Part shown: positions 10,509 through 18,762 of the stretch, in pieces | Numbering within the stretch: position 1 is the first letter of the stretch | Layout of the letters: every line of letters starts with the position of its first letter | From: Streptomyces luteolifulvus | GTDB taxonomy: Bacteria > Actinomycetota > Actinomycetes > Streptomycetales > Streptomycetaceae | Direction of reading: 5' to 3' | Assembly: GCF_008806595.1 (NCBI RefSeq) | Contig: NZ_VZRB01000010.1 | Location: 186,001-250,000, forward strand | Length of the DNA: 64,000 bases | The notes under the pieces: model-generated | The model's database searches: none | The model's input: the letters and a program-made list of their open reading frames with translations, nothing else | Told to the model about the DNA's origin: nothing | Position numbers and translations under genes: made by a program

Positions 10509-11498
10509 ATGACCCGCACTCCCGTGAACGTCACCGTCACCGGCGCGGCCGGCCAGATCGGTTACGCCCTGCTCTTCCGCATCGCCTCCGGCCAGCTGCT
10601 CGGCGCGGACGTGCCGGTCAGGCTGCGCCTTCTGGAGATCACCCCCGCGCTGAAGGCGGCCGAGGGCACGGCCATGGAGCTGGACGACTGCGCGTTCCCG
10701 CTCCTCCAGGGCATCGACATCAGCGACGACCCGAACGTCGCCTTCGACGGCGCGAACGTGGCCCTGCTCGTCGGCGCCCGCCCCCGCACCAAGGGCATGG
10801 AGCGCGGCGACCTCCTGGAGGCCAACGGCGGCATCTTCAAGCCGCAGGGCCAGGCCATCAACGACCACGCCGCGGACGACATCAAGGTCCTCGTCGTCGG
10901 CAACCCGGCCAACACCAACGCGCTGATCGCCCAGGCCGCCGCCCCGGACGTACCGGCCGAGCGCTTCACCGCGATGACCCGCCTCGACCACAACCGCGCG
11001 CTGACCCAGCTCGCGAAGAAGACGGGCTCCACGGTCGCCGACATCAAGCGTCTGACCATCTGGGGCAACCACTCCGCCACCCAGTACCCGGACATCTTCC
11101 ACGCCACGGTCGCCGGCAAGAACGCCGCCGAGGTCGTGAACGACGAGAAGTGGCTGGCCGAGGACTTCATCCCGACCGTCGCCAAGCGCGGTGCCGCGAT
11201 CATCGAGGCCCGTGGCGCCTCGTCGGCCGCCTCCGCCGCCAATGCCGCCATCGACCACGTCCACACCTGGGTCAACGGCACCGCCGAGGGCAACTGGACC
11301 TCCATGGGCATTCCGTCCGACGGTTCCTACGGCGTCCCGGAGGGCCTGATCTCCTCCTTCCCGGTCACCACCAAGGACGGCGTGTACGAGATCGTCCAGG
11401 GCCTGGAGATCAACGAGTTCTCCCGTGCCCGTATCGACGCCTCCGTCAAGGAGCTCGAGGAGGAGCGCGAGGCGGTCCGCGCCCTCGGCCTCATCTGA
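10509..11498 (+). CDS. mdh: Malate dehydrogenase
   Basis: Oxidises malate to oxaloacetate with NAD in the TCA cycle; cytosolic. At 329 residues it has the usual length. It shows the dinucleotide-binding VTGAAGQIGYALLFRIASG, the substrate-binding RPRTKGMERGDLL, VVGNPANTNALI, the catalytic RLDHNRALTQLA segment and GNHSATQYPD with the active-site His. This is the actinobacterial/cytosolic-type MDH (LDH-like superfamily). GGAGAACGCC precedes the ATG. It is monocistronic: it starts after a palindrome in its leader and ends in four 20-bp repeats and a strong terminator. Confidence 0.98.
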   Translation: MTRTPVNVTVTGAAGQIGYALLFRIASGQLLGADVPVRLRLLEITPALKAAEGTAMELDDCAFPLLQGIDISDDPNVAFDGANVALLVGARPRTKGMERGDLLEANGGIFKPQGQAINDHAADDIKVLVVGNPANTNALIAQAAAPDVPAERFTAMTRLDHNRALTQLAKKTGSTVADIKRLTIWGNHSATQYPDIFHATVAGKNAAEVVNDEKWLAEDFIPTVAKRGAAIIEARGASSAASAANAAIDHVHTWVNGTAEGNWTSMGIPSDGSYGVPEGLISSFPVTTKDGVYEIVQGLEINEFSRARIDASVKELEEEREAVRALGLI

Positions 11499-11499
11499 A

Positions 11500-11579
11500 C
11501 CTTCGCGACGGCTCTTGAGCTTTCGCGACCACTCTTGACCCTTCGCTACGGCTCTTGAGCCTTCGCCACGGCTCCGTAG
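11500..11579 (+). repeat. Four imperfect 20-bp tandem repeats after mdh
   Basis: Directly after the mdh stop, the unit CCTTCGCGACGGCTCTTGAG is repeated four times (11500, 11520, 11540, 11560) with 3-5 changes per copy. The copies contain no open gene. They sit between the stop codon and the terminator and would form part of the mdh 3' UTR. Confidence 0.8.
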
Positions 11580-11584
11580 CGCGC

Positions 11585-11630
11585 ACGGGCCCTGTTCCGG
11601 TTTCGGCCGGAACGGGGCCCGTTCCCTTTT
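11585..11630 (+). terminator. mdh terminator
   Basis: ACGGGCCCTGTTCCGG (11585-11600) pairs with CCGGAACGGGGCCCGT (11607-11622), a 16-bp stem with one G-U pair and a 6-base loop, followed by TCCCTTTT. Confidence 0.85.
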
Positions 11631-11682
11631 CGGCCAGTACCTTCGGAAGCGGTACCCGGTGGGGTGATTCGGGGGGTTCGCG

Positions 11683-12630
11683 ATGAGCGGCTGGAACGGC
11701 GGCGGTCGGTGCGGTCACAGCTCCGGTTCCGGGGCGGAACACGAGCCGAGCGAGGAGCGCGGCCAGGCGGCCTGGGGGACCCGGGAGACGGGATCCGTAC
11801 CGCCCTGGGCGTCGGCCGAGACGCAGATCGGTGGGACCCTGCCCCCGCCCCCGGTCACCCCCGCGTACGGGCCCACTCCGCCGCAGTCGACCGCCTCGTC
11901 CTCCCAGTGCGTGGTCGACGAGCCCCACCGACACCCAGGGCACCGACGCCGGCGCCACGCCCGCGTACCCGCCTCCCCGCGCCCGCCGGAGCGGAGCCGG
12001 CCGCGCACTCGCCGCGATCGCCCTCACCGTCGCTCTCGGGGCGGCGCCGGCACCGGCGTCTGGTTCCTCATCCGGGACACCGCCACCGGCACCGGCGCCA
12101 CCCCGGCGACGGGCGTCACGGTCACCACCTCCGCCACCGCCCCGCCCACGACCCCGTCGCGCTCGCCGGCCCCCGCCGCCGGCTACCGCCGGGCCCAGGA
12201 CCCCGTCGGCTATTCGATCGACGTTCCCGAGGGCTGGACCCGCAGACAGAAGCAGGGACAACTGGCGCCGGTGGTCTCCTACGACGCCCCCGCCGACGGC
12301 AGGCAACTCCAGATCTTCGAACTCGCCGAGGACACCCCGGCCCGGTCCCTGGACCTGGCCGAGAACGACCCCGGCTACGGCTTCGTGCGCCAGGCCGGCT
12401 ACCGGGTGCTGGACCGCACCTCCGACGCCGGCTGGTCCGAGCTCGCCTACCGCTACGACGACGAGGACAAGGGCCCGCGCCAGGTCGTCGACCACCGCTT
12501 CCGCACAGCCGGCGGCAGGCTGTACGCGATCCGCTCCAGCGGCCCCGAGCGGCCGGCCCCCACCCTGGTGCGCGAACCCCTCGCCACCGCGCCGGCCTCC
12601 TTCTGCCCGGCGGGCCGACGGTGCACGTGA
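11683..12630 (+). CDS. Anchored secreted protein with an internal compensated frameshift
   Basis: Read in one frame this gives 315 residues. The C-terminal half (from YRRAQDPVGYSIDVPEGWTR) is a well-formed extracellular domain that resembles the C-terminal part of the 14901-16169 protein (IPEGWTR, LQIFELAEDTP versus LQVYQVAEDSP). Between about 11900 and 12055 the nominal frame turns Arg/His-rich (HPGHRRRRHARV), while the +1 frame encodes a sensible linker and membrane helix (AGRALAAIALTVALGA) that continues into GTGVWFLIRD of the nominal frame. One base appears gained near 11900 and one lost near 12045, or the assembly has paired errors. As read, the membrane anchor is lost. The function of the domain is unknown. 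Confidence 0.65.
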   Translation: MSGWNGGGRCGHSSGSGAEHEPSEERGQAAWGTRETGSVPPWASAETQIGGTLPPPPVTPAYGPTPPQSTASSSQCVVDEPHRHPGHRRRRHARVPASPRPPERSRPRTRRDRPHRRSRGGAGTGVWFLIRDTATGTGATPATGVTVTTSATAPPTTPSRSPAPAAGYRRAQDPVGYSIDVPEGWTRRQKQGQLAPVVSYDAPADGRQLQIFELAEDTPARSLDLAENDPGYGFVRQAGYRVLDRTSDAGWSELAYRYDDEDKGPRQVVDHRFRTAGGRLYAIRSSGPERPAPTLVREPLATAPASFCPAGRRCT

Positions 12631-12755
12631 GGGATGTGTGGCGGTTCGACCGGCCCGCTGATATTCCGCTTTCCCCGTTCCCATCGGTCACTCTATGCTG
12701 ATGGTTTGTCAACGGAACGTCTGACAAAGGTCTTTCCACGCATCGGGGGAGTAGC

Positions 12756-14561
12756 GTGAGCACCGCCTACGTGCCTCAACAACCGCAGCCGGCCACACCG
12801 GCCGGTACCGACGCACCACCGACACCGCCGCACACGCCGCCGCACGCCAGCGAGGCGACCCGGCTGTTATGTGCGGGCACCTATCTCGACTCCGCATACC
12901 GCGACCGGGTCATCGAGGAACTCCACCTCAACGAACAGCGGATCGTCGCGCCCTCGCTGGGCTTCGACGCGGCCCGTGTCCTCGCGCACGCCCTGCGCGC
13001 CCGGCGCCAGGAACTCATGTGGGCCGGGGCGATCCTGGGTCTGTGGGTGTTCGGCTCGGCGCTGACCGGGGGGATGCTGGCCCTCTTCGTGTTGCCCAGC
13101 CTGTATCTCGCGGTCGCGTCCTGGATCAGGGGCCGCGGCGCACAGCCCCTGTACCGGCGTGTGCCCGCCTTCCTGCTGCGCTGGTGGGGCCGCATCATGT
13201 TCGCGGCGCTGCTGGTCTTCACGGTGATCGTCGCGTTCGGCGGCTCGGACGACAGCTCCTCGTACGACTCCACCTACGACTCGTCCTACGGCTCGTCCTA
13301 CGACTCGTACGACTCCGGCCTGTACGGCGACGGCTTCACCGACTCGGCGAGCGCGAGTGACCTGCTGTTCCCGTCCGGCGACAGCCTCAGCGACGTGATC
13401 AGGCCCTGGCAGGCCTGGGTCACCCTCGTCATGTTCGCGCTGATCGCGCTGTGCATCGCCGCCCAGCGCGGCCAGTTCGCCCGGGTCCTGGCCGCCGAAC
13501 TGTCCCCGCAGCGCTTCCCGGACGCCGCCGGCGACCCCGCCGAACAGGCCACGGGAGAGCGGTTCCAGCGGCTGAAGAACCGAATCCGGCTCGAACAGCA
13601 CGCGCCGCTGATCATGTACCACGAGGCACGCCCGTTCTGCGGCGCCGGCGCGGCGTATGAGACCTGGGTCCTCGCCGTGGAGCTGCGGCCCGAGGAGATG
13701 AAGAAGCAGCAGCCGATCGGCAACCGCATGGTCCTGGAGAAGATCCGGCCGTTGATAGAGCAGCTGCGGCTGCCCGCCGAGTACGCCGGTCAGCTCGGGC
13801 GCGACCGGCTGCGCCGGCTGGAGATCGACGAGTGCGTGTTCCTGCCGGCCGAGGGGCTGCGGCGGCGTGAGGAGGCGCCGTACCACGCGCAGGGCTTCGA
13901 GGAGCACCGGGCGCGTGCCGTGGAGGAGGGCGCAGAGAAGCGGCGGCACTTCCTGCGCATCCGCGTCGGCGGCTGGGAGGAGGAACTGGTCGTCACGGTC
14001 TTCGTGCGCATCCACACCCAGGGCCGCATGCTGATGCTGGAGGTCGCCCCGCATGTGCTGACGCCCGTGCGCGAGGACTTCAAGAACGCCGACCGCACCG
14101 CGCACCGCTTCCGCCACAACAACGTGCTCGGCAAGGGGGCCTTCGCCGCCGCGCTGGTCCCCAGCTCCGCGGTCCGGTCCGTGATCACACTGGGCAAGGG
14201 ACTGGGGTACGTCTGGCGGCTGCTGACCGGCGGATACGCGGGCGCGCTGCCCGACGGTCCGTCCGTGTCGGTGCGGGAACTGGGCTCGGTGCCCACCGGG
14301 TCCCTGTTCCAGGAGATGGACGTCGCCCGCTACCTCAAGAGCGTGCAGGACCGGGTCGCGAACGGGGTGCGGACCGCGCTGGCCGAATCCGGTTACAAGA
14401 CGGGCGAGTTCGTTCAGAAGATCGTCAACATCAGCAACGGGGATGTGAACATCGGCCGGATCGAGGGCAGCACCTTCGCCGTCGGGTCGCACGCCTCCGC
14501 CTCCTCCACGACCGGCGGCGCCGCGCCGCAGAAGGGATCCGACACCGATGGCCACGGATGA
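12756..14561 (+). CDS. Large membrane protein with C-terminal GSTFAVGSHA motif
   Basis: 601 residues, family not recognised. The N-terminus (1-35) is Pro-rich. Hydrophobic segments lie at about 88-122, 138-162 and 218-236. Between the last two is an acidic Tyr/Asp/Ser tract (YDSSYGSSYDSYDSG), predicted outside. Residues 240-550 form a large cytoplasmic domain with ELRPEEMKKQQPIGNRM and FVRIHTQGRMLMLEV. The tail (563-580) is DVNIGRIEGSTFAVGSHA, nearly the same as the N-terminus of the next protein. GTG at 12756 follows GGGGGAG. It overlaps the next gene by 14 bases, so the two are co-translated and probably act together. Codon use matches the neighbours. Confidence 0.8.
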   Translation: MSTAYVPQQPQPATPAGTDAPPTPPHTPPHASEATRLLCAGTYLDSAYRDRVIEELHLNEQRIVAPSLGFDAARVLAHALRARRQELMWAGAILGLWVFGSALTGGMLALFVLPSLYLAVASWIRGRGAQPLYRRVPAFLLRWWGRIMFAALLVFTVIVAFGGSDDSSSYDSTYDSSYGSSYDSYDSGLYGDGFTDSASASDLLFPSGDSLSDVIRPWQAWVTLVMFALIALCIAAQRGQFARVLAAELSPQRFPDAAGDPAEQATGERFQRLKNRIRLEQHAPLIMYHEARPFCGAGAAYETWVLAVELRPEEMKKQQPIGNRMVLEKIRPLIEQLRLPAEYAGQLGRDRLRRLEIDECVFLPAEGLRRREEAPYHAQGFEEHRARAVEEGAEKRRHFLRIRVGGWEEELVVTVFVRIHTQGRMLMLEVAPHVLTPVREDFKNADRTAHRFRHNNVLGKGAFAAALVPSSAVRSVITLGKGLGYVWRLLTGGYAGALPDGPSVSVRELGSVPTGSLFQEMDVARYLKSVQDRVANGVRTALAESGYKTGEFVQKIVNISNGDVNIGRIEGSTFAVGSHASASSTTGGAAPQKGSDTDGHG

Positions 14562-14901
14562 GCCGAACGTCAGCATCGGCGACGTCTCGCACAGCACGTT
14601 CGCCATCGGCAGCCACGCGCGGGCCGAGAGCCACCACGGCACGGCCCCGCAGCGGGACGAGGCCGCCGAGGAGCTGCTGAAGGCGGTGCGCGAGCTGCGA
14701 GCGGACCTGGCGCGGGTGCGCAGCAGCGAGCAGACGGCCGCGCTGGACGCGGCGCTCGCCGAGACGGAGGACGAGATCACCCGTACCGGCCAGGCCGCGC
14801 CGACTCGCCGGGAGCGCCTGCGGGAGCTGCTCACCGACTCCCAGGCCCTCCTGAGCGTCCTTGCCTCGGCCGGGGCCGTGGCCGGACTGCTGGGGATGTG
14901 A
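14548..14901 (+). CDS. Small partner protein with N-terminal STFAIGSHA motif and coiled coil
   Basis: 117 residues. Residues 6-24 (PNVSIGDVSHSTFAIGSHA) repeat the motif found at the end of the preceding membrane protein. A charged helical segment follows (EAAEELLKAVRELRADLARV, continuing to about residue 95) that is likely to form a coiled coil, then a short hydrophobic end (LLSVLASAGAVAGLLGM). The ATG at 14548 lies inside the previous gene, with AAGGGAT about 8 bases before it. The stop touches the next start. Related short beta-type GSTFAIG motifs occur next to coiled coils in some actinobacterial effector-associated proteins, but no function can be assigned. Confidence 0.78.
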   Translation: MATDEPNVSIGDVSHSTFAIGSHARAESHHGTAPQRDEAAEELLKAVRELRADLARVRSSEQTAALDAALAETEDEITRTGQAAPTRRERLRELLTDSQALLSVLASAGAVAGLLGM

Positions 14902-16169
14902 TGAGCGGGGGAGCGCGGCACTGGAACGAGGAGACCCAACGCTGGGAGGACGACGCCACCCCAGGCAGCCCCCCAGCCACCCCACCACCCCCACCCCGCC
15001 CGGACTTCACACCGGAGTGGACGACGCAGGGGGCGCCCGGCGCCGGGTCTCCGGTCGAGGGTGCCTCGGGCGTCGGGTCGCCGGCTGACCGCGCCCCGGA
15101 CGTCGGTTCGCCGACCGACGGGGCCCCCGGCGACGGTTCGCCGACGGTGCCTGATGCGCCCGCCGGGGCGGCCGCTCCCGTCGATCCCCCCAGTGCGGGT
15201 ACACCGGCCCCGGCTCCGTCCGCCGAGGTGCCCTCCGTGCCGCCGGCACCGGCCGGGTGGCCGGGGTCCGGTGGACCGGGTGGGGCCGGGACCCCGGCCG
15301 GCGGTGATGTCGCCTGGTTGCCGACGGAGGCGTCGGAGACCCCGGGCGGAGGCGGGGGCTGGTCTCCGACGGAGGTTTCGGGGCCGACAGGGACAGGCGG
15401 GGCCTGGCCTCCGGCCGAGATGCCCGGGGGCGGGCAGCCGGGCGGGGGGATGAGCCGGCGGCTCGTCTGGTCCGTGTTGGTCGGGGCCGCCGCCGTCGGG
15501 GTCGCCGTCAGTCTGGTGTTGACCCTCGTGGTCGATGGCGGAGACGACGGCAAGGGCCGTCGGCAGGTCGCGTCGAGCGGGTCCCCGACTCCCGGCCTCT
15601 CCCAGCAGTCGGGGGTCACCGAGTCGCCCACGGAGCCCACGGCGACCACGCCCTCGCCCTCCCTCTCCACCCCCGTACTCCCCGCGGGCTACGAGTCGTA
15701 CGAGGACGAGGAGGGCTTCCGGATCGCGATCCCCGAAGGGTGGACGCGGTCCACGGTGAACTCCCAGTTCGGCATCGCCGTGGTCAACTACCGCGACGCC
15801 GCCGGTGAGCACCGGCTGCAGGTGTACCAGGTCGCGGAGGACTCGCCGGACGCCTCCTTCGAGCTGTACCTGTCCGACGAGACCCCCAAGCCGCAGGGCT
15901 TCGAGGAACTGGACCTGCAGAACCTCGACGACGGCGGATTCACCGGCTCACGGCTGGAGTACCTCGCCGACTCCATCAAGGGCGAACCCGACGTCGGCAC
16001 CTGGCACGTCTACGACGAGCGTTTCGTGGCCGCCGACGGCAACATCTACGCCATCGCCGCGTACGGCCCGGACTCGGACGGCCGCGACGACGAACTGGAG
16101 CTGCTCACCACGGCGTTGGACTGGTTCTGCCCGCCCCTCGGCGGGTGCGACCCGGCCGCGCTGGACTGA
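14901..16169 (+). CDS. Membrane-anchored protein with extracellular domain, Pro-rich cytoplasmic tail
   Basis: 422 residues from the ATG at 14901 (GTG 14898 is an alternative). Residues 1-180 are a low-complexity Pro/Gly/Ala tail with repeated (V/D)GSP(A/T)(D) units. A transmembrane helix follows (LVWSVLVGAAAVGVAVSLVLTLV), then a Ser/Thr/Pro linker and an exported C-terminal domain of about 155 residues beginning EEGFRIAIPEGWTR and ending in a Cys pair (FCPPLGGC). The exported domain is related to that of 11683-12630, so the pair flanks the two-gene membrane cassette. The start overlaps the upstream stop by one base, forming a three-gene operon from 12756. The function is unknown. Confidence 0.82.
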   Translation: MSGGARHWNEETQRWEDDATPGSPPATPPPPPRPDFTPEWTTQGAPGAGSPVEGASGVGSPADRAPDVGSPTDGAPGDGSPTVPDAPAGAAAPVDPPSAGTPAPAPSAEVPSVPPAPAGWPGSGGPGGAGTPAGGDVAWLPTEASETPGGGGGWSPTEVSGPTGTGGAWPPAEMPGGGQPGGGMSRRLVWSVLVGAAAVGVAVSLVLTLVVDGGDDGKGRRQVASSGSPTPGLSQQSGVTESPTEPTATTPSPSLSTPVLPAGYESYEDEEGFRIAIPEGWTRSTVNSQFGIAVVNYRDAAGEHRLQVYQVAEDSPDASFELYLSDETPKPQGFEELDLQNLDDGGFTGSRLEYLADSIKGEPDVGTWHVYDERFVAADGNIYAIAAYGPDSDGRDDELELLTTALDWFCPPLGGCDPAALD

Positions 16170-16219
16170 CGTACCCGCATCACCCGCGTCACCCGCACTG
16201 ACGTATCCGCATCACCCGC
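16166..16219. repeat. Direct repeat between convergent genes
   Basis: CTGACGTACCCGCATCACCCGC (first copy 16166-16187) recurs with one change at 16198-16219. The first copy contains the stop codon of the upstream gene. No hairpin terminator is evident between the convergent genes. Confidence 0.7.
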
Positions 16220-16225
16220 ACCGAT

Positions 16226-16990
16226 TCACAGGCTCTGCAGCTCCTCCTGGAGCTTTCCGACGTCCACCGACTCGTCCGCCGGGGGCGTCTGCGTGGGGAC
16301 CGGCTTGTCGTAGTCCGAGAAGGCCAGCGCCAGGTCGGTCCCGCCGCCCTTCTGCGTGGCCCGGACCACACGGTGCGGCGAGTCCGAGGTGACGTACAGG
16401 ACCGCCGCCTTGCCGTCCTCCGTGCCGTTCAGCGGGATCACCTTCGTGTCGTCGACGGTCGTCTCCTCGCCCTTCGTCAGGGCCTTGTCGCTGCTGGTGT
16501 CGGTGGCGATGTCCTGCTGGAAGGATCTCAGGTCGCAGGTGTCGGCCATGCCCTTCAGCAAGGCGTCCTGCGTGGAGCCGTGGATGTAGCGGTCCTTGAA
16601 CAGCTCGGCCACCGCGCCGCCCTGCGCGCCGGGCACCTGCGACTTCCAGAACGCGGTGTCGGGCTTCATCCACACCTCGTCGCCCTGTTTGACGATCTCC
16701 ACGCTGCCGCCGTTCGCGCCCATCTTCAGATTGCCGACGCAGTTGCCGGCCTGGTCCAGGGAGAGGTCCATCGCCGTCGGCTGCCTCTTGCTGGTCGCCG
16801 TGCCGGCACTGTGGTCGATCAGCTTCAGGTGGACCGACTTGGCCTTGAGCAGGTTGTCCTTCGCCTGCTGGGCCAGCTGCTGGGCGGTGAGATCGTCGCC
16901 GTTGTCCGCCGCTGCCGTCGAGGCGAGGGCCGCCGAGCCGAGGAGAAGGGCCGCGCTCGCCGCCGCGCAGGTCAGTGTCCTTCCGGCCAT
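16226..16990 (-). CDS. Secreted LolA/LppX-like protein
   Basis: 254 residues with a signal peptide (TCAAASAALLLGSAALASTA, cleavage after AAA). There is no lipobox Cys, so the protein is probably free. The mature part fits the beta-rich LolA-like shape of actinobacterial LprG/LppX relatives: an N-terminal helix (AQQAKDNLLKAKSVHLKL), then alternating strands (NCVGNLKMGANGGSVEIV, DEVWMKPDTAFWKSQV, KAAVLYVTSDSPHRVVR). Relatives bind lipid in the envelope, but this protein's ligand is unknown. GGAGGTGACGCC precedes the ATG at 16990, which decides the start against the longer in-frame extension. It is divergent from the betaine operon. Confidence 0.8.
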   Translation of the reverse strand: MAGRTLTCAAASAALLLGSAALASTAAADNGDDLTAQQLAQQAKDNLLKAKSVHLKLIDHSAGTATSKRQPTAMDLSLDQAGNCVGNLKMGANGGSVEIVKQGDEVWMKPDTAFWKSQVPGAQGGAVAELFKDRYIHGSTQDALLKGMADTCDLRSFQQDIATDTSSDKALTKGEETTVDDTKVIPLNGTEDGKAAVLYVTSDSPHRVVRATQKGGGTDLALAFSDYDKPVPTQTPPADESVDVGKLQEELQSL

Positions 16991-17184
16991 GGCGTCACCT
17001 CCGTGGTGCGGATCACCAATCAGCGTACGGTTCGCCCGATATGCCCGCATGTTCAGTGACACAGCGCACTTTCGCTCATGGATTGCGCATGCAATCGAAC
17101 GCGATGGGCAGGCGCACCCGGTCCCTGAGAGTGACACAGATGTGACGCAGGGGTACCGAACAGGAACGGAAGGCAAAACCGATC

Positions 17185-18705
17185 ATGGCGGACAGAGTGC
17201 ATTCCCAGGCGCACCGGACGATCCACGCGGGAGGGGACTGGCGCGAAGCGGTCTCCGGCGCCACGCGGGAGATCCTCGACCCCGCAGACGCGCTGCCCTT
17301 CGCCGTGGTCGCGGAGGGTGACGAGAAGGACACCGACCTGGCGGTCGCCGCCGCCCGGCACGCCTTCGACGCGGGCGACTGGCCGCGCACCCCCGCCGCC
17401 GAACGTGCCGCCCTGCTGCGCCGCGTCTCCGCCCTCCTCGCCCGCGACCGCGAGAAGCTCGGCCTCCTGGAGAGCCGCGACGCGGGCAAGACCCTGGAGG
17501 AGGGCCGCGTCGACATCGACTGCGTCGCCGACGCCTTCCGCTACTTCGCCGACCTGGTCGCCGGCGAGGCCCCCGGCCGGGTCGTCGACGCGGGCTCGCC
17601 CGACATCCACAGTGTCGTCGTCCATGAACCCGTCGGGGTGTGCGCGCTGATCACGCCCTGGAACTACCCCCTTCTCCAGGCCAGTTGGAAGATCGCCCCG
17701 GCGCTCGCGGCCGGCAACACCTTCGTCGTCAAGCCGAGCGAGATCACCCCGCTGACCACGATCGCCCTCATCGACCTGCTGGTGGAGGCGGGTCTGCCCG
17801 CCGGGGTCGCCAACATCGTCACCGGGCCGGGCCATTCGGTCGGCGCCCGGCTCGCGGAGCACCCCGACGTCGACCTCGTCTCGTTCACCGGCGGCCTGGT
17901 CAGCGGGACGAAGGTGGCGCAGGCCGCCGCCCCGACCGTCAAGAAGGTCGCCCTCGAACTCGGCGGCAAGAACCCCAATGTCGTCTTCGCCGACGCCTGC
18001 GCCACCGACGAGGGCTTCGACACGGCCGTCGACCAGGCCCTCAACGCGGCCTTCATCCACAGCGGCCAGGTCTGCTCGGCCGGCGCCCGCCTCCTCGTCG
18101 AGGAACCGGTCAGGGAACGCTTCGTCGCCGAACTCGCCCGCCGGGCCCAGAAGATCCGCCTCGGGCGCGGCACGGCGGACGGCGTGGAGTGCGGCCCGCT
18201 GGTCTCCGAGCAGCAGCGCGCCAAGGTCGAGGCGTATGTCGCCTCCGCGCGCGCCGAGGGCGCGGTGCTGCGCTGCGGCGGGAAGCGGCCCGAGCCGTCG
18301 GCCGAGCGGCCCGCCACCGGCTGGTTCTACCAGCCGACCGTCCTCGACGCATGCCACCGCGAGATGCGGGTCGTGCGGGAGGAGGTGTTCGGGCCGGTCC
18401 TCACCGTCGAGACCTTCCGCACCGAGGACGAGGCGGTCGCCCTCGCCAACGACACCGAGTACGGCCTCGCGGGCGCCGTCTGGACCGCCGACGCCGGCCG
18501 CGCCCGGCGGGTGGCGGGCCGACTGCGCCACGGCACCGTGTGGATCAACGACTTCCACCCCTACCTCCCGCAGGCGGAGTGGGGCGGCTTCGGCAGGAGC
18601 GGGGTGGGCCGCGAACTCGGCCCCTCCGGACTCGCCGAGTACCGCGAGACCAAGCACGTCTACCAGAACCTCGCGCCGAAACCGGTGCGCTGGTTCGCCG
18701 GCTGA
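17185..18705 (+). CDS. betB: Betaine-aldehyde dehydrogenase (ALDH family)
   Basis: Oxidises betaine aldehyde to glycine betaine with NAD(P), judged from the family and the neighbouring genes. At 506 residues it has the usual ALDH length. It shows the catalytic Asn in ITPWNYPLLQASWKIAPAL, the cofactor Lys in VVKPSEITPLT, the Gly-rich GGLVSGTKV, the general-base Glu in ALELGGKNPN, the nucleophile Cys in HSGQVCSAGARL and EVFGPVLTVETF. GGAAGG stands about 10 bases before the ATG. The next gene begins 57 bases downstream. Substrate assignment rests on the adjacent choline-oxidase-type and betaine-transport genes. Confidence 0.88.
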   Translation: MADRVHSQAHRTIHAGGDWREAVSGATREILDPADALPFAVVAEGDEKDTDLAVAAARHAFDAGDWPRTPAAERAALLRRVSALLARDREKLGLLESRDAGKTLEEGRVDIDCVADAFRYFADLVAGEAPGRVVDAGSPDIHSVVVHEPVGVCALITPWNYPLLQASWKIAPALAAGNTFVVKPSEITPLTTIALIDLLVEAGLPAGVANIVTGPGHSVGARLAEHPDVDLVSFTGGLVSGTKVAQAAAPTVKKVALELGGKNPNVVFADACATDEGFDTAVDQALNAAFIHSGQVCSAGARLLVEEPVRERFVAELARRAQKIRLGRGTADGVECGPLVSEQQRAKVEAYVASARAEGAVLRCGGKRPEPSAERPATGWFYQPTVLDACHREMRVVREEVFGPVLTVETFRTEDEAVALANDTEYGLAGAVWTADAGRARRVAGRLRHGTVWINDFHPYLPQAEWGGFGRSGVGRELGPSGLAEYRETKHVYQNLAPKPVRWFAG

Positions 18706-18762
18706 GTCCGCCGCGCCCCTGCTTCCTCGATCCCCGTGCAGACCCCCTGGAGCAAGTACCCC

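Noticed and set aside
12867..15812. 981-codon minus-strand open frame
   Set aside because: It runs antisense through three well-supported plus-strand genes; its length is an effect of high GC, and its product is Gly/Arg/Val low-complexity without domains.
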